A stretch of 13,949 bases of DNA from Chloroflexota bacterium (GCA_005881235.1 VBEQ01000089.1:1-13949), one strand, 5' to 3'; shown: positions 1 to 7,405, counted from the first letter of the stretch. Notes: generated from the letters alone by a model not told the origin. Translations and numbers: made by a program.

Positions 1-70
1 TAGAGCGTTGTGTCAAAGCGTGTCAATAGCGATGCGACTCTTTCGGAACCAACGTACCTCGGCTTGACCA

Positions 71-481
71 GTGGCTCGCGCGTTTGGCAACCGCAGTCCC
101 AATACAATTAAACGCATGGGCAGTCATCGGGTTGAACGCGTCGCCGCACAGCTGCGCGAGGAAATCAGCCAGATCATCATCCGAGACCTGAAGGATCCAC
201 GGATCGGGATGGCCACGATCAGCGAGGTCAAGCTCAGTCCGGACCTTCGCAATGCCACGGTGAAGGTGAGCGTCGTCGGCGAGGATGATGCTCGCCAGGC
301 GGCGATCGATGGCCTGGATCACGCGAAAGGGTTCATCCGCCGCGAGCTGGGTTTGCGTCTGTCGAACCTGCGCTTCGCGCCCGACCTGCATTTTCAGCTC
401 GACGAGGGCGTGGCCTACAGCGTGCGGGTCAGCCAGCTTCTACGTGAAGTTCAGGAAGGGGAACCAAACGCCGGCGGCTGA
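71..481 (+). CDS. rbfA: Ribosome-binding factor A
   Basis: RbfA binds the 30S subunit and helps late maturation of the 16S rRNA 5' end, especially in the cold. The sequence shows the family core: an N-terminal RVERVAAQLREEIS helix, the RDLKDPRIGM segment near residues 39-48, then TISEVKLSPDLRNATVKVSV and a C-terminal segment ending PDLHFQLDEG. I report the GTG at 71, giving 136 residues; the ATG at 116 gives 121 residues, closer to the usual family length, and neither has a clear Shine-Dalgarno. The next gene, a DHH phosphatase, starts inside the last codons. rbfA next to truB, ribF, rpsO and pnp is the classical order, and infB would be expected just upstream of the window. The family call is secure; only the start is uncertain. 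Confidence 0.95.
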   Translation: MARAFGNRSPNTIKRMGSHRVERVAAQLREEISQIIIRDLKDPRIGMATISEVKLSPDLRNATVKVSVVGEDDARQAAIDGLDHAKGFIRRELGLRLSNLRFAPDLHFQLDEGVAYSVRVSQLLREVQEGEPNAGG

Positions 482-1472
482 GCTCGCTCCACCGCGCCCC
501 GAGGTCGCCGAGCTGGCGCCCCGGATCTGGCAGGTGATCGACGACGCTCCAGTCGTGACGGCGGTCACGCACAAAGACGCCGATGGCGACACGCTCGGCT
601 CGGCGCTCGCTCTCGCGTTGGCTCTGGAGCCGATCGGCAAGTCCGTGCCGGTACTCTCCTCACCACCGGTGCCGGGCGCTTGGTGGTTCCTGCCTGGCAT
701 CGAGCGGGTCAACCGGCAGGCGCCGCCGCGGGGAACCCCCGTCTTCATCTTCGATGCCAGCGACGCGTCCCGAGCCGGCGCCTATGAGCCGGTAGTGACC
801 CAGGCGCGGGTCGTGGTCAACGTCGATCATCACGTCTCCAACACACGCTTTGCCACCTTGAACCTGGTGCTCACGGATGCCGCCTCCACCGGCGAGCTCG
901 TCTACGACCTGCTCAAAGCCTGGAAGATCGACATCCCACCCGGGGCGGCGTCCAACCTCTACGCCACGATCCTGTCGGACACCGGTGGTTTCCGTCACGA
1001 GAACACGTCGGGGCACGCATTGCGCGCCGCCGCCGAGCTGGTCCAGCTGGGCGCCGACCCCGTCATGATCGCACGCGGCCTCTTCAAGAGCCGGCCGGCC
1101 TCGTCGCTCCGCATGCAGGGGCGCATCCTGCAGGGTCTGCACTACGAGTTTGGGGACCGCCTCGTCTGGGGATCGATCAGTCAGTCCGGACTGCGGGACA
1201 GCGGCGCCACCACCGACCAGGCGGACAGCGCTATCGACCAGCTCAACACGCTCCGCGACCAGGAGCTCGCCATCCTTTTCAAAGAAGCCGGCCCGCGCGT
1301 GACCAAGGTGAGCATTCGCAGCCGTGACCGGATCGACGCCGCTGAGCTCGCTGCCAGGTTCGGCGGCGGCGGCCACAAGCGCGCCGCAGGGATGGAATTG
1401 GCATTGCCGCTCAAGGAAGCGGAGGCCAGGGTGCTGGCGGAAGTCCGCGGGCGCATGAACGACCTCGAGTGA
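444..1472 (+). CDS. nrnA: DHH-family phosphoesterase, NrnA-like (nanoRNase / pAp phosphatase)
   Basis: NrnA-like enzymes use Mn2+ to degrade 2-5-mer RNAs left by larger nucleases and/or to dephosphorylate 3'-phosphoadenosine 5'-phosphate. With a GTG start at 444 the protein has 342 residues, typical for the family. Visible DHH motifs are THKDADGD (42-49), the IFDASD aspartate (104), the DHH triad in NVDHH (128-130) and the LSDTGG aspartate (179). The DHHA1 substrate-binding domain carries GGGGHKRAAG (307-316). No ATG is available near the N-terminus. GTG 444 lies inside the rbfA end, and GTG 534 would cut too close to the first motif. Its stop overlaps the truB start as GTGA, which points to translational coupling. 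Family and catalytic motifs are clear; the choice between nanoRNase and pAp phosphatase is inferred. Confidence 0.9.
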   Translation: MKFRKGNQTPAAELAPPRPEVAELAPRIWQVIDDAPVVTAVTHKDADGDTLGSALALALALEPIGKSVPVLSSPPVPGAWWFLPGIERVNRQAPPRGTPVFIFDASDASRAGAYEPVVTQARVVVNVDHHVSNTRFATLNLVLTDAASTGELVYDLLKAWKIDIPPGAASNLYATILSDTGGFRHENTSGHALRAAAELVQLGADPVMIARGLFKSRPASSLRMQGRILQGLHYEFGDRLVWGSISQSGLRDSGATTDQADSAIDQLNTLRDQELAILFKEAGPRVTKVSIRSRDRIDAAELAARFGGGGHKRAAGMELALPLKEAEARVLAEVRGRMNDLE

Positions 1473-2347
1473 CATCCGGCATCCTGAACGTCAACAAGCC
1501 GGCGGGACCGTCGTCGTTCGCCGTTGTCCGCACGCTGCGCCGGCTTCCTGGCGTCCTGAAGGCGGGCCACGGCGGGACCCTTGACCCGGCGGCCGAGGGT
1601 GTCCTGCCGATCCTGGTCAATGGCGCGACCCGGATCGCGGACTTCGTCCACGAATGGCCGAAAACTTACGTGGCCACCGTGACCTTCGGCTTCACGTCCG
1701 ACACCGGCGACCGCGAGGGCACCATCGTCGCTGCGACTGACCCAGAGGCGATCAACCGCGAGCGGATCGAGGCGGCTCTGCCGAAATTCACGGGCCGGAT
1801 CGAACAGGTGCCCCCGCTCTATTCGGCGCTCAAGCAAGGCGGCGAGGCCCTCTACCGCAAGGCCCGGCGTGGTGAGGCGGTTGAGCGGCGCGCACGCGTG
1901 GTGGAGATCTTCTCCATCCGCCTTCTGGACTACGACTCGGTGGCGGGCACCGCACGCATCGAAGTCAACTCCGGCCGCGGGATGTACGTCCGCAGCCTTG
2001 CGCAGGACCTGGGCGCCGCGTTGGGAAGCGGCGCCTATCTCTCCGCCCTTGTTCGAACCGCGATCGGGCCGCTGACGGAGGCCGACGCCGTGCCGATGGC
2101 AACGCTGGCCGAAGCGGGGGAGGGATGGACCCGCTGGCTGCTGCCGATGGATCTTCCCCTGCGGCGCTGGCCGGCCGTCGCGCTCGATGCCGCCGGGGCC
2201 GCCGCGGTTCGTCGCGGGCTGGCGGTTCCCGCTCCGGACACGACGGGCGGCCGGTATCGACTGCTTGGTCCCGACGGTGAGTTGGTCGCGTGGGGCGAGG
2301 CGGACGCTACTCGGCGGATCCAACCGCGCGCCGTCTTTTCGGTATGA
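1469..2347 (+). CDS. truB: tRNA pseudouridine(55) synthase TruB
   Basis: TruB isomerises uridine 55 in the T-loop of most tRNAs. The 292-residue protein opens with GILNVNKPAGPSSF, the usual TruB N-terminus, followed by the catalytic motif GHGGTLDPAAEGVLP with the catalytic aspartate at residue 39. The KTYVATVTFG segment, YSALKQGGEALYRKAR and SGRGMYVRSLAQDLG further along are also family hallmarks. Residues from about 230 onward form the C-terminal PUA-like domain. The motif reads GHGGTLDP instead of the common GHTGTLDP, a lineage variant rather than a defect. The start is GTG, overlapping the preceding stop by four bases (GTGA); the 3' end overlaps ribF the same way (ATGA). It belongs to the same operon. 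Confidence 0.97.
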   Translation: MTSGILNVNKPAGPSSFAVVRTLRRLPGVLKAGHGGTLDPAAEGVLPILVNGATRIADFVHEWPKTYVATVTFGFTSDTGDREGTIVAATDPEAINRERIEAALPKFTGRIEQVPPLYSALKQGGEALYRKARRGEAVERRARVVEIFSIRLLDYDSVAGTARIEVNSGRGMYVRSLAQDLGAALGSGAYLSALVRTAIGPLTEADAVPMATLAEAGEGWTRWLLPMDLPLRRWPAVALDAAGAAAVRRGLAVPAPDTTGGRYRLLGPDGELVAWGEADATRRIQPRAVFSV

Positions 2348-3270
2348 CGGCCGTCACCTTCGGCTTTCCCGCGCCCGGCGCCTTCGGCCCGAGCCACGCC
2401 ACGATCGGCACCTTCGATGGCGTTCACCGCGGCCATCAGGCTCTGCTGAAGCCGCTGATCGGCGGCGCCCGCGAGGCCCGTTCCGCCAGCGTGCTGATCA
2501 CCTTCGAGCCACATCCGCGGTGCGTGCTCGACCCGGATCACTGCCCGCCGAATCTCACCACCCTCGACGAAAAAACCTGGTTGCTCGACCAGCTCGGTCT
2601 CGACCACGTGGTCGTGATTCCCTTTACGCCGCAGATCGCCGCGCTCAGTGCCGCCGCCTTCATGCAGCGGCTGTTCCGTGGAATGGAAATCCGCCGCATG
2701 GTCATCGGTGAGAATCACCGCTTCGGACACGGCCAGCGGGGCGACGCCGCCTTCTTACGCCGTCTTGGCGCGCGCCACGGCTTTACGGTCGAGGTCGCCC
2801 CCACAGTGATACGCGGTCGAGAACCCATCAGCAGCTCGCGCATCCGCCGGTTGGTCCTGCTCGGCCAGGTTCGGGCCGCCGCCCAACTCCTCGGTCGGAA
2901 CTACTTCATCCGCTCCACGGTGGAGCATGGCGCCAAGCGCGGACGGCAGCTCGGGTTTCCCACGGCGAACCTGCGCATCACCCCCAACAAGCTCATCCCT
3001 CCGAACGCCATCTACGCGTCGCGCGTCGACATCGACGGTCGAACCTATGGCGGTGCGACCAGCATCGGATTTCGGCCGACCTTCGGCGGCAATACCCTCA
3101 CGGTCGAGGCCTTCGTCCTCGACTTCGACGCTGACCTGTACGACAGGCTGATTACGGTCTGGTTCGTGCAGCGGCTGCGCGCGGAAAAACGCTTCGCCAG
3201 TGTGCCGGCGTTGCAGCAACAGATGGCGCGTGACGTGGAGAACGCCCGACGGATCCTCAGCCACTCGTAA
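2344..3270 (+). CDS. ribF: Bifunctional riboflavin kinase / FAD synthetase
   Basis: RibF phosphorylates riboflavin to FMN and then adenylylates FMN to FAD. The 308-residue protein has both modules. The N-terminal FAD-synthetase (nucleotidyltransferase) module shows GTFDGVHRGH (22-31, the HxGH signature), VIGENHRFGHGQRGD (about 120-134) and ISSSRIRRLVLLG (about 162-174). The C-terminal riboflavin-kinase module shows GRQLGFPTANL (about 200-210), SIGFRPTFGGNTLTVEAFVLDFDADLY and the RLRAEKRF tail. I chose the ATG at 2344 because it overlaps the truB stop as ATGA and starts right before the first strand of the Rossmann fold. Upstream in-frame codons from 2290 are truB coding sequence. It is complete, with no unusual residues. 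A lipid-kinase-like reading frame follows without a gap. Confidence 0.97.
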   Translation: MTAVTFGFPAPGAFGPSHATIGTFDGVHRGHQALLKPLIGGAREARSASVLITFEPHPRCVLDPDHCPPNLTTLDEKTWLLDQLGLDHVVVIPFTPQIAALSAAAFMQRLFRGMEIRRMVIGENHRFGHGQRGDAAFLRRLGARHGFTVEVAPTVIRGREPISSSRIRRLVLLGQVRAAAQLLGRNYFIRSTVEHGAKRGRQLGFPTANLRITPNKLIPPNAIYASRVDIDGRTYGGATSIGFRPTFGGNTLTVEAFVLDFDADLYDRLITVWFVQRLRAEKRFASVPALQQQMARDVENARRILSHS

Positions 3271-4144
3271 TCGTCAACCCGGCGGCGGGCAGCGGCCGAG
3301 CCCGCGGCTTCTGGCGTCGCTGTGCGGAAGCCTGCCACGATCTGACCCTCGAGGTCGTCGAGACCCGGCGCCGGGGGGATGCTGCCGACTACGCCGCCGC
3401 GGCCGGCGACCGGCTGGTGATCGCGGTCGGTGGCGACGGCACCGCCCATGAAGTCGTCAACGGCCTGCTGCGCCGCCCGACGGCCCGTCCGCCACGGGTT
3501 GGATTCCTGCAACGCGGCACCGGCGCTGACCTGCGGCGCAGTGTCGCGAGCCCGCGGCGGCCCGAGGACGTGGCCGCCTGGCTGACCTCGGATCGCTGGC
3601 GCCCGCTCGACGCCGGCCGGCTCTCCACCTCAACGGGTCGCCGCTACTTCATCAACGTCGCGGACGCTGGCATCGGTGCCGAGATCGTGCGACGCGCCGC
3701 CCGCGGGCCGGGGCTCTTCGGCGGGACCGTGAACTTCCTGGGAGCCGCGGTCGTCAGCTTGCTTCGGCATCGCAATACGCTAGTGCGCCTTCGTCTGGAC
3801 GAGGGCACGGCGCGTACCTGGGCGGGGCCATGCGGATGGCTCCCCAAGCCCAGCCGGATGATGGCTGGTTCGACGTGGTCACGATTGGGGATATCAGCCG
3901 CTGGCTGGGGATCCGCAGCCTGCCGATGCTGTATCGAGGGACACACGGCCGGCTGTCCCAGGTCGAATTCGGAAAAGCTCGGCGCGTCGAGATCGAAAGT
4001 GACGAGCCGATCGGGGTGGAGGCGGATGGGGAGCTGGCCGGCACGACGCCGGCGGTGTTCGAGATCGTCCCGGGCGCGCTGCAGGTTATCGATTGGAGGT
4101 CTTCGGGTATACTCTCGTCTGACCGAGCGCGGGTGTCCGACTAG
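3264..4144 (+). pseudogene. Broken diacylglycerol/lipid kinase (DagK/YegS-type), frameshifted
   Basis: Intact relatives phosphorylate lipids such as diacylglycerol, undecaprenol or sphingoid bases. One frame (from about 3264) encodes LVIVNPAAGSGRA, then AVGGDGTAHEVVNGLL (the nucleotide-binding GGDGT), GFLQRGTGADLRRS, FINVADAGIGAEIVRRA and VRLRLDEG. The family then continues in a different frame from about 3806: YLGGAMRMAPQAQPDDGWFDVVTIGD through YRGTHGRLSQVEF to ADGELAGTTPAVFEIVPGALQV, stopping at 4144. The stretch normally joining these halves, the strand ending in ANGRYxGGxM, is largely absent. The simplest reading is a deletion of a length not divisible by three. There is also no ATG, GTG or TTG between the in-frame stop at 3231 and the LVIVNP strand. 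It is probably a decayed gene; an assembly error is the alternative. Confidence 0.8.
4086..4113 (+). promoter_or_regulatory. Possible sigma70-type promoter for rpsO
   Basis: TATACT at 4108-4113 matches the -10 consensus in five of six positions. A weak -35-like TTATCG lies at 4086-4091, 16 bases upstream. It sits in the 3' end of the broken lipid-kinase gene and would start transcription near 4120, giving rpsO a leader of about 65 bases. The -35 match is poor, so rpsO may also be read from the upstream operon. Confidence 0.4.
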
Positions 4145-4157
4145 CCAACGGCACTCG
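4130..4157 (+). promoter_or_regulatory. Leader hairpin upstream of rpsO
   Basis: Bases 4130-4139 and 4149-4157 can pair as a nine-bp stem with one bulged T (4136), a G.U pair (4132/4155) beside a G-C pair (4133/4154), and a nine-base loop. It lies 13 bases upstream of the rpsO Shine-Dalgarno. S15 is known to autoregulate through leader structures, often recognising G.U/G-C steps, so this is a plausible operator. The regulatory role is inference. Confidence 0.4.
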
Positions 4158-4184
4158 GGCAAGCGAATTTAGGAGGTACATCGA

Positions 4185-4448
4185 CTGGCAACAGCTACCA
4201 AGACGGGCGTCATCGAGGCCAACCGTCTGAATGACAAGGACACCGGATCGTCCGAAGTCCAGATCGCGATCTTCAGCGAACGGATCAATCACCTCACTGA
4301 CCACCTCAAGGCGCACGCCCACGACCACAACTCACGTCGCGGGCTGCTCCAGCTGGTCGGGAAGCGCCGGCGGCTATTGAACTACCTGCAGCGCACCGAC
4401 ATTGAGCGCTACCGAGCGATTATCGCCAAGCTCGGGCTCCGGAGGTGA
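4185..4448 (+). CDS. rpsO: 30S ribosomal protein S15, CTG start codon
   Basis: S15 is a primary 16S rRNA-binding protein of the 30S platform and also forms an intersubunit bridge. The 87-residue product is close to the usual 89 and includes the signature DTGSSEVQIAIFSERI, then LTDHLKAHAHDHNSRRGLLQLVGKRRRLLNYL and ERYRAIIAKLGLR. The only possible initiator is CTG 4185. An in-frame TAG stands at 4170, and no ATG, GTG or TTG occurs before the conserved core. The CTG follows a perfect AGGAGGT at 4171-4177 with seven bases between, an ideal distance. It would be missed by a gene finder that ignores CTG. It lies between the broken lipid kinase and pnp; rpsO-pnp is a classical pair. A sequencing error changing TTG or ATG to CTG is the alternative. 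Confidence 0.93.
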   Translation: MATATKTGVIEANRLNDKDTGSSEVQIAIFSERINHLTDHLKAHAHDHNSRRGLLQLVGKRRRLLNYLQRTDIERYRAIIAKLGLRR

Positions 4449-4479
4449 CGGCCTAGAGTTATTGACTCCATGCCCGGGC

Positions 4480-4626
4480 GGGGCCGCCTCGCACAGGGTT
4501 AGAGATTGGTGCACGGAGAAAGGGTTCCTTTTCTTCGAACCCCAACCCCTAACCCGCAAGACAGCAACCGCCTGGGCCGACTGCCGATCATTTTTTTCGT
4601 GCCGCCATTCGCGCGGCCCCAGGAGG
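4480..4626 (+). promoter_or_regulatory. Structured leader of pnp with ribosome-binding site
   Basis: The rpsO-pnp gap contains three nested complementary pairs. GGGGCCGC at 4480-4487 pairs with GCGGCCCC at 4613-4620, GGGTTAG at 4496-4502 with CTAACCC at 4549-4555, and GGGTTC at 4522-4527 with GAACCC at 4537-4542. The outer helix ends directly at the AGGAGG Shine-Dalgarno (4621-4626). A seven-T run lies at 4591-4597 without a strong hairpin before it. In enterobacteria PNPase represses itself through a leader stem-loop cut by RNase III; a similar feedback is inferred here, not shown. Confidence 0.45.
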
Positions 4627-4630
4627 AATC

Positions 4631-6898
4631 GTGAATACAACACATGCGGGAAATCCCGCAACCCAGACTCAACTCGAAATTGGTGGGCGGACCCTGAAGG
4701 TCGAGACCGGTCACGTTGCCCAGCAAGCATCAGGCGCGGTCACCGTGCGCATGGGCGACACCATGCTGCTCGTCACCGCCGTGATGTCGTCGACGCCGCG
4801 GGAGGGGATCGACTTCTTTCCGCTCACCTGCGACTACGAGGAGAAGCTCTATGCGGCGGGCAAGATCCCGGGCGGCTTCATCCGCCGCGAGGGACGTCCC
4901 AGCGAGCAGGCCATTCTCAACAGCCGCTTGATCGACCGGCCCATCCGCCCGCTCTTCCCCAAGGACTTCCGCAATGACGTGCAGGTGGTCGCGACCGTGC
5001 TCTCCGTCGACCAGGACGCCGACCCGGCCACCATGGCCATCAACGGCGCGTCGCTGGCGCTCTCGATCTCGTCGATCCCGTTCCAGGGCCCGATTGGCGC
5101 CGTCCGCATCGGGATGCTCGACGACCAGCTGGTCGTCGGCCCGCCGGTGAACAAGATGGAGGAGAGCAAGCTCGACCTCGTCGTGGCCGGCACGCGGGAC
5201 GCCATCATCATGGTTGAAGCCGGGGCCAAGGAAGTGCCCGAGGAGACCATCGTCGAGGCGCTGCGCCTGGCGCATCGCGAGATCGTTCGGATCTGCGAGA
5301 TGCAGGAGGCCTTCGCCCGCGAGGTGGGCAAGCCGAAAGTCGCCGTGCCGGAAAGCCCCAAGGATCCCGAGGTCGATGCCGCGATCGATCGCTTCCTGGC
5401 GGAACGGCTCGACCAGGCCCTCTTCAATCCCAACAAGGCGCTGCGCGAGTCAGCGCTCGACGACCTGAAGAAGGAGACTCTCGCGGAGCTCGGCCCCCAG
5501 TTCGCGGATCGGCTGCCGTACCTAGCGAAGAGCTTCGAAGCCAAGGTCAAGCAGCGCGTCCGTAACAAGATCCTCGATGAGGGTCTGCGTCCGGACGGGC
5601 GCAAGACGACCGAGATCCGGCCGATCACGTGCGAGGTCGGTATCCTGCCACGTACCCACGGGTCGGCACTGTTTACCCGAGGTCAGACCCAGGCGCTCAG
5701 TATCGTCACCCTTGGGTCGATTGGTGATAAGCAGAAGCTCGACGGGCTCGGTCTCGAAGAGTTCAAGCGCTTCATGCATCACTACAACTTCCCGCCCTTC
5801 AGCGTCGGCGAGGCGCGGCCGCTCCGCTCGCCGGGACGGCGCGAGATCGGCCATGGCGCGCTTGCTGAGCGGGCGCTCCTGCCGGTGGTGCCGACCGAAG
5901 AGGAGTTCCCCTACACCATCCGGCTCGTGACCGAGATCCTTTCGTCCAACGGCTCGACGTCGATGGCGAGCGTGTGCGGCTCCAGCCTGGCGATGATGGA
6001 CGCCGGCGTGCCGATCAAGGGGCAGGTGGCCGGCATCGCGATGGGCTTGATCACCGGCGACGGGAAGGTCGCCGTGCTGAGCGATATCCAGGGCGTCGAA
6101 GATGCCCTGGGTGACATGGACTTCAAGGTGGCCGGCACCCGGCAGGGTGTCACCGCCATGCAGATGGACATGAAGATCAAAGGCATCAGTATCGACACCA
6201 TGGCCGGTGCGATTCAGCAGGCCAAGGAAGGCCGCTTCTTCATCATGGACAAGATGGATGCGGCATTGAGCCAGCCGCGCTCGGCGATGTCGCAGTATGC
6301 GCCGCGCATGATCACGGTCCAGATCCATCCCGACAAGATCCGCGAAGTGATCGGCCCCGGAGGCAAGATGATTCGCAAGATCATCGAGGACTCGGGCGTC
6401 ACCAGCATCGACATCGAGGACGATGGCCGGGTCGTGATCGGCTCGGTCAACGGCGAGTCGGCCGCCAAAGCAGAGCAGCTGATCCGCGACCTGACTGGCG
6501 AGGTTGAGGTGGGGAAGAACTACCGGGGCAAGGTGGTCCGCATCATGCCCTTCGGCGCCTTCGTCCAGATCATGCCCAATCAGGACGGCCTGGTCCACAT
6601 CAGCCAGCTCGCCGAGGAGCGGGTGGAACGGGTCGAGGATGCGGTCAACGTCGGCGACGAGATCGACGTCAAGGTGACCGAGGTCGATCGCCAGGGTCGC
6701 GTCAACCTTTCACGCAAGGCGGTGCTCCAGGAAGCCAAAGGCATCACCAACGGCGACTGGGTCGTGACCGATCGTGATCGGGGCGGCCCGCGCCGCGAGG
6801 GCGGCGGAAGTGGCGGCGGATACCGACCGGGTGGTGATCGCGGCCCACGTCGCGATTTCGACCGCGCCGGACAACGCGGCAACGACCGGAACCGGTAA
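4631..6898 (+). CDS. pnp: Polyribonucleotide nucleotidyltransferase (PNPase)
   Basis: PNPase degrades RNA 3' to 5' with phosphate and can add heteropolymeric tails; it acts as a trimer, often in a degradosome. The 755-residue protein shows the first RNase PH domain (about 15-150, with FFPLTCDYEEKLYAAGKIPGG), an all-helical linker (about 245-315) and the second RNase PH domain (about 320-545). Catalytic aspartates D491 and D497 lie in EDALGDMDFKVAGT. A KH domain with VIGPGGKMIRKI (573-584) and an S1 domain (about 628-700) follow. The last 45 residues are a low-complexity Gly/Arg/Asp tail, a typical RNA-binding extension. Start is GTG 4631, four bases after AGGAGG. It sits downstream of rpsO and ends at a strong terminator. 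Complete, with all key residues present. Confidence 0.98.
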   Translation: MNTTHAGNPATQTQLEIGGRTLKVETGHVAQQASGAVTVRMGDTMLLVTAVMSSTPREGIDFFPLTCDYEEKLYAAGKIPGGFIRREGRPSEQAILNSRLIDRPIRPLFPKDFRNDVQVVATVLSVDQDADPATMAINGASLALSISSIPFQGPIGAVRIGMLDDQLVVGPPVNKMEESKLDLVVAGTRDAIIMVEAGAKEVPEETIVEALRLAHREIVRICEMQEAFAREVGKPKVAVPESPKDPEVDAAIDRFLAERLDQALFNPNKALRESALDDLKKETLAELGPQFADRLPYLAKSFEAKVKQRVRNKILDEGLRPDGRKTTEIRPITCEVGILPRTHGSALFTRGQTQALSIVTLGSIGDKQKLDGLGLEEFKRFMHHYNFPPFSVGEARPLRSPGRREIGHGALAERALLPVVPTEEEFPYTIRLVTEILSSNGSTSMASVCGSSLAMMDAGVPIKGQVAGIAMGLITGDGKVAVLSDIQGVEDALGDMDFKVAGTRQGVTAMQMDMKIKGISIDTMAGAIQQAKEGRFFIMDKMDAALSQPRSAMSQYAPRMITVQIHPDKIREVIGPGGKMIRKIIEDSGVTSIDIEDDGRVVIGSVNGESAAKAEQLIRDLTGEVEVGKNYRGKVVRIMPFGAFVQIMPNQDGLVHISQLAEERVERVEDAVNVGDEIDVKVTEVDRQGRVNLSRKAVLQEAKGITNGDWVVTDRDRGGPRREGGGSGGGYRPGGDRGPRRDFDRAGQRGNDRNR

Positions 6899-6906
6899 CA
6901 AGAACG

Positions 6907-6944
6907 GCGGCTCGAGCAAGGATGCTCGGGCCGCTTTTTATTTT
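6907..6944 (+). terminator. Rho-independent terminator of pnp
   Basis: A 12-bp stem pairs 6907-6918 with 6923-6934, with one T.G wobble (6912/6929) and an AGGA tetraloop, followed by TTTTT at 6935-6939 and more T after one A. It starts eight bases past the pnp stop, closing the rbfA-pnp transcription unit. Confidence 0.95.
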
Positions 6945-7026
6945 CTTCTGCTCACGTTGCGTGGGTGATCTGCGCGGTAAGCCTAGGACCGCGGTGGCTG
7001 TGCGTAGCATTCGAACCTCGCGTGGA

Positions 7027-7317
7027 GTGAAAGTGCCCGATTCCTTGACACCGGTTTGGCTGAGTGGCGATGCTCGAAGCGTGGTGTCGGAGTCCGTGCA
7101 CGAGCTGGTACCGGAGCGGCGCATGCATTTCTCGCCGCGCCAATCGCAGATTCTCTCCTTGATGGCCGAAGGGTTCTCGGACAAGGAGATCGCTCGAAAG
7201 ATCGGGATATCCTATCCGACGGTTCGCACTCACATCGACCGAGTTTTTCGGGACTGTGGGTTGCGTAACCGAACCGAAGCGGTCGCGGCGTGGCTCACGC
7301 TGAAGATGAATGGATGA
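7027..7317 (+). CDS. Stand-alone LuxR-type (GerE) helix-turn-helix regulator
   Basis: This short protein is a DNA-binding domain with almost nothing else. With GTG 7027 as start it has 96 residues. From about residue 35 it reads FSPRQSQILSLMAEGFSDKEIARKIGISYPTVRTHIDRVFRDCGLRNRTEAVAAWL as one continuous LuxR/GerE domain, with the recognition helix at about 62-72. No receiver, PAS or autoinducer-binding domain is present. Other in-frame starts are GTG 7033, GTG 6991 and ATG 7123; none has a strong Shine-Dalgarno, so the N-terminus is uncertain. It lies just past the pnp terminator and upstream of a structured leader and a secreted-protein gene on the same strand. It may control that gene; this is inferred from position only. 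It could work as a dimer with other regulators or as the output half of a split signalling system. Confidence 0.85.
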   Translation: MKVPDSLTPVWLSGDARSVVSESVHELVPERRMHFSPRQSQILSLMAEGFSDKEIARKIGISYPTVRTHIDRVFRDCGLRNRTEAVAAWLTLKMNG

Positions 7318-7360
7318 ATTCACTGACCCCAGTTTCAATGACTTCCGCGTTCCGGGCCCC

Positions 7361-7402
7361 CCTCCTACTATCAGCGCTACCGAAATACCTGATAGTAGGA
7401 GG
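7361..7402 (+). repeat. Perfect 14-bp inverted repeat, stem contains a Shine-Dalgarno
   Basis: The arm at 7361-7374 (CCTCCTACTATCAG) is the exact reverse complement of 7389-7402, with a 14-base loop. The right arm carries AGGAGG (7397-7402), four bases before an ATG at 7406, so a folded transcript would hide that ribosome-binding site. No T run follows, so it is not a classical intrinsic terminator. It lies 43 bases after the luxR-type stop. Confidence 0.85.
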
Positions 7403-7405
7403 CTG

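Noticed and set aside
10..30. Short tandem repeat GTGTCAA(A/TA)GC upstream of rbfA
   Set aside because: Two imperfect copies of about ten bases are too few and short to claim as an operator or repeat array.
1..70. End of infB before rbfA
   Set aside because: None of the three frames resembles the IF2 C-terminus, so no gene is claimed; nothing else recognisable is seen in this stretch.
1181..2323. 380-codon antisense frame across nrnA and truB
   Set aside because: Shadow frame; both sense genes have complete conserved motifs and the antisense product is unstructured Arg/Gly/Ala-rich sequence.
3790..3830. Programmed frameshift in the lipid kinase
   Set aside because: No slippery heptamer or following pseudoknot is evident, and conserved residues are missing at the junction, which a frameshift would not explain.
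4462..4467. TTGACT as a -35 box for pnp
   Set aside because: The expected -10 position (about 4484-4490) is GC-only with no TATAAT-like sequence.
4571..4597. Terminator ending in the seven-T run between rpsO and pnp
   Set aside because: Only a three-bp stem can form directly before the T run, too weak for an intrinsic terminator.
5522..6598. 358-codon open frame antisense to pnp
   Set aside because: It mirrors the codon pattern of pnp in GC-rich DNA; the product is low-complexity, His/Asp-rich and matches no family, while PNPase is conserved throughout.
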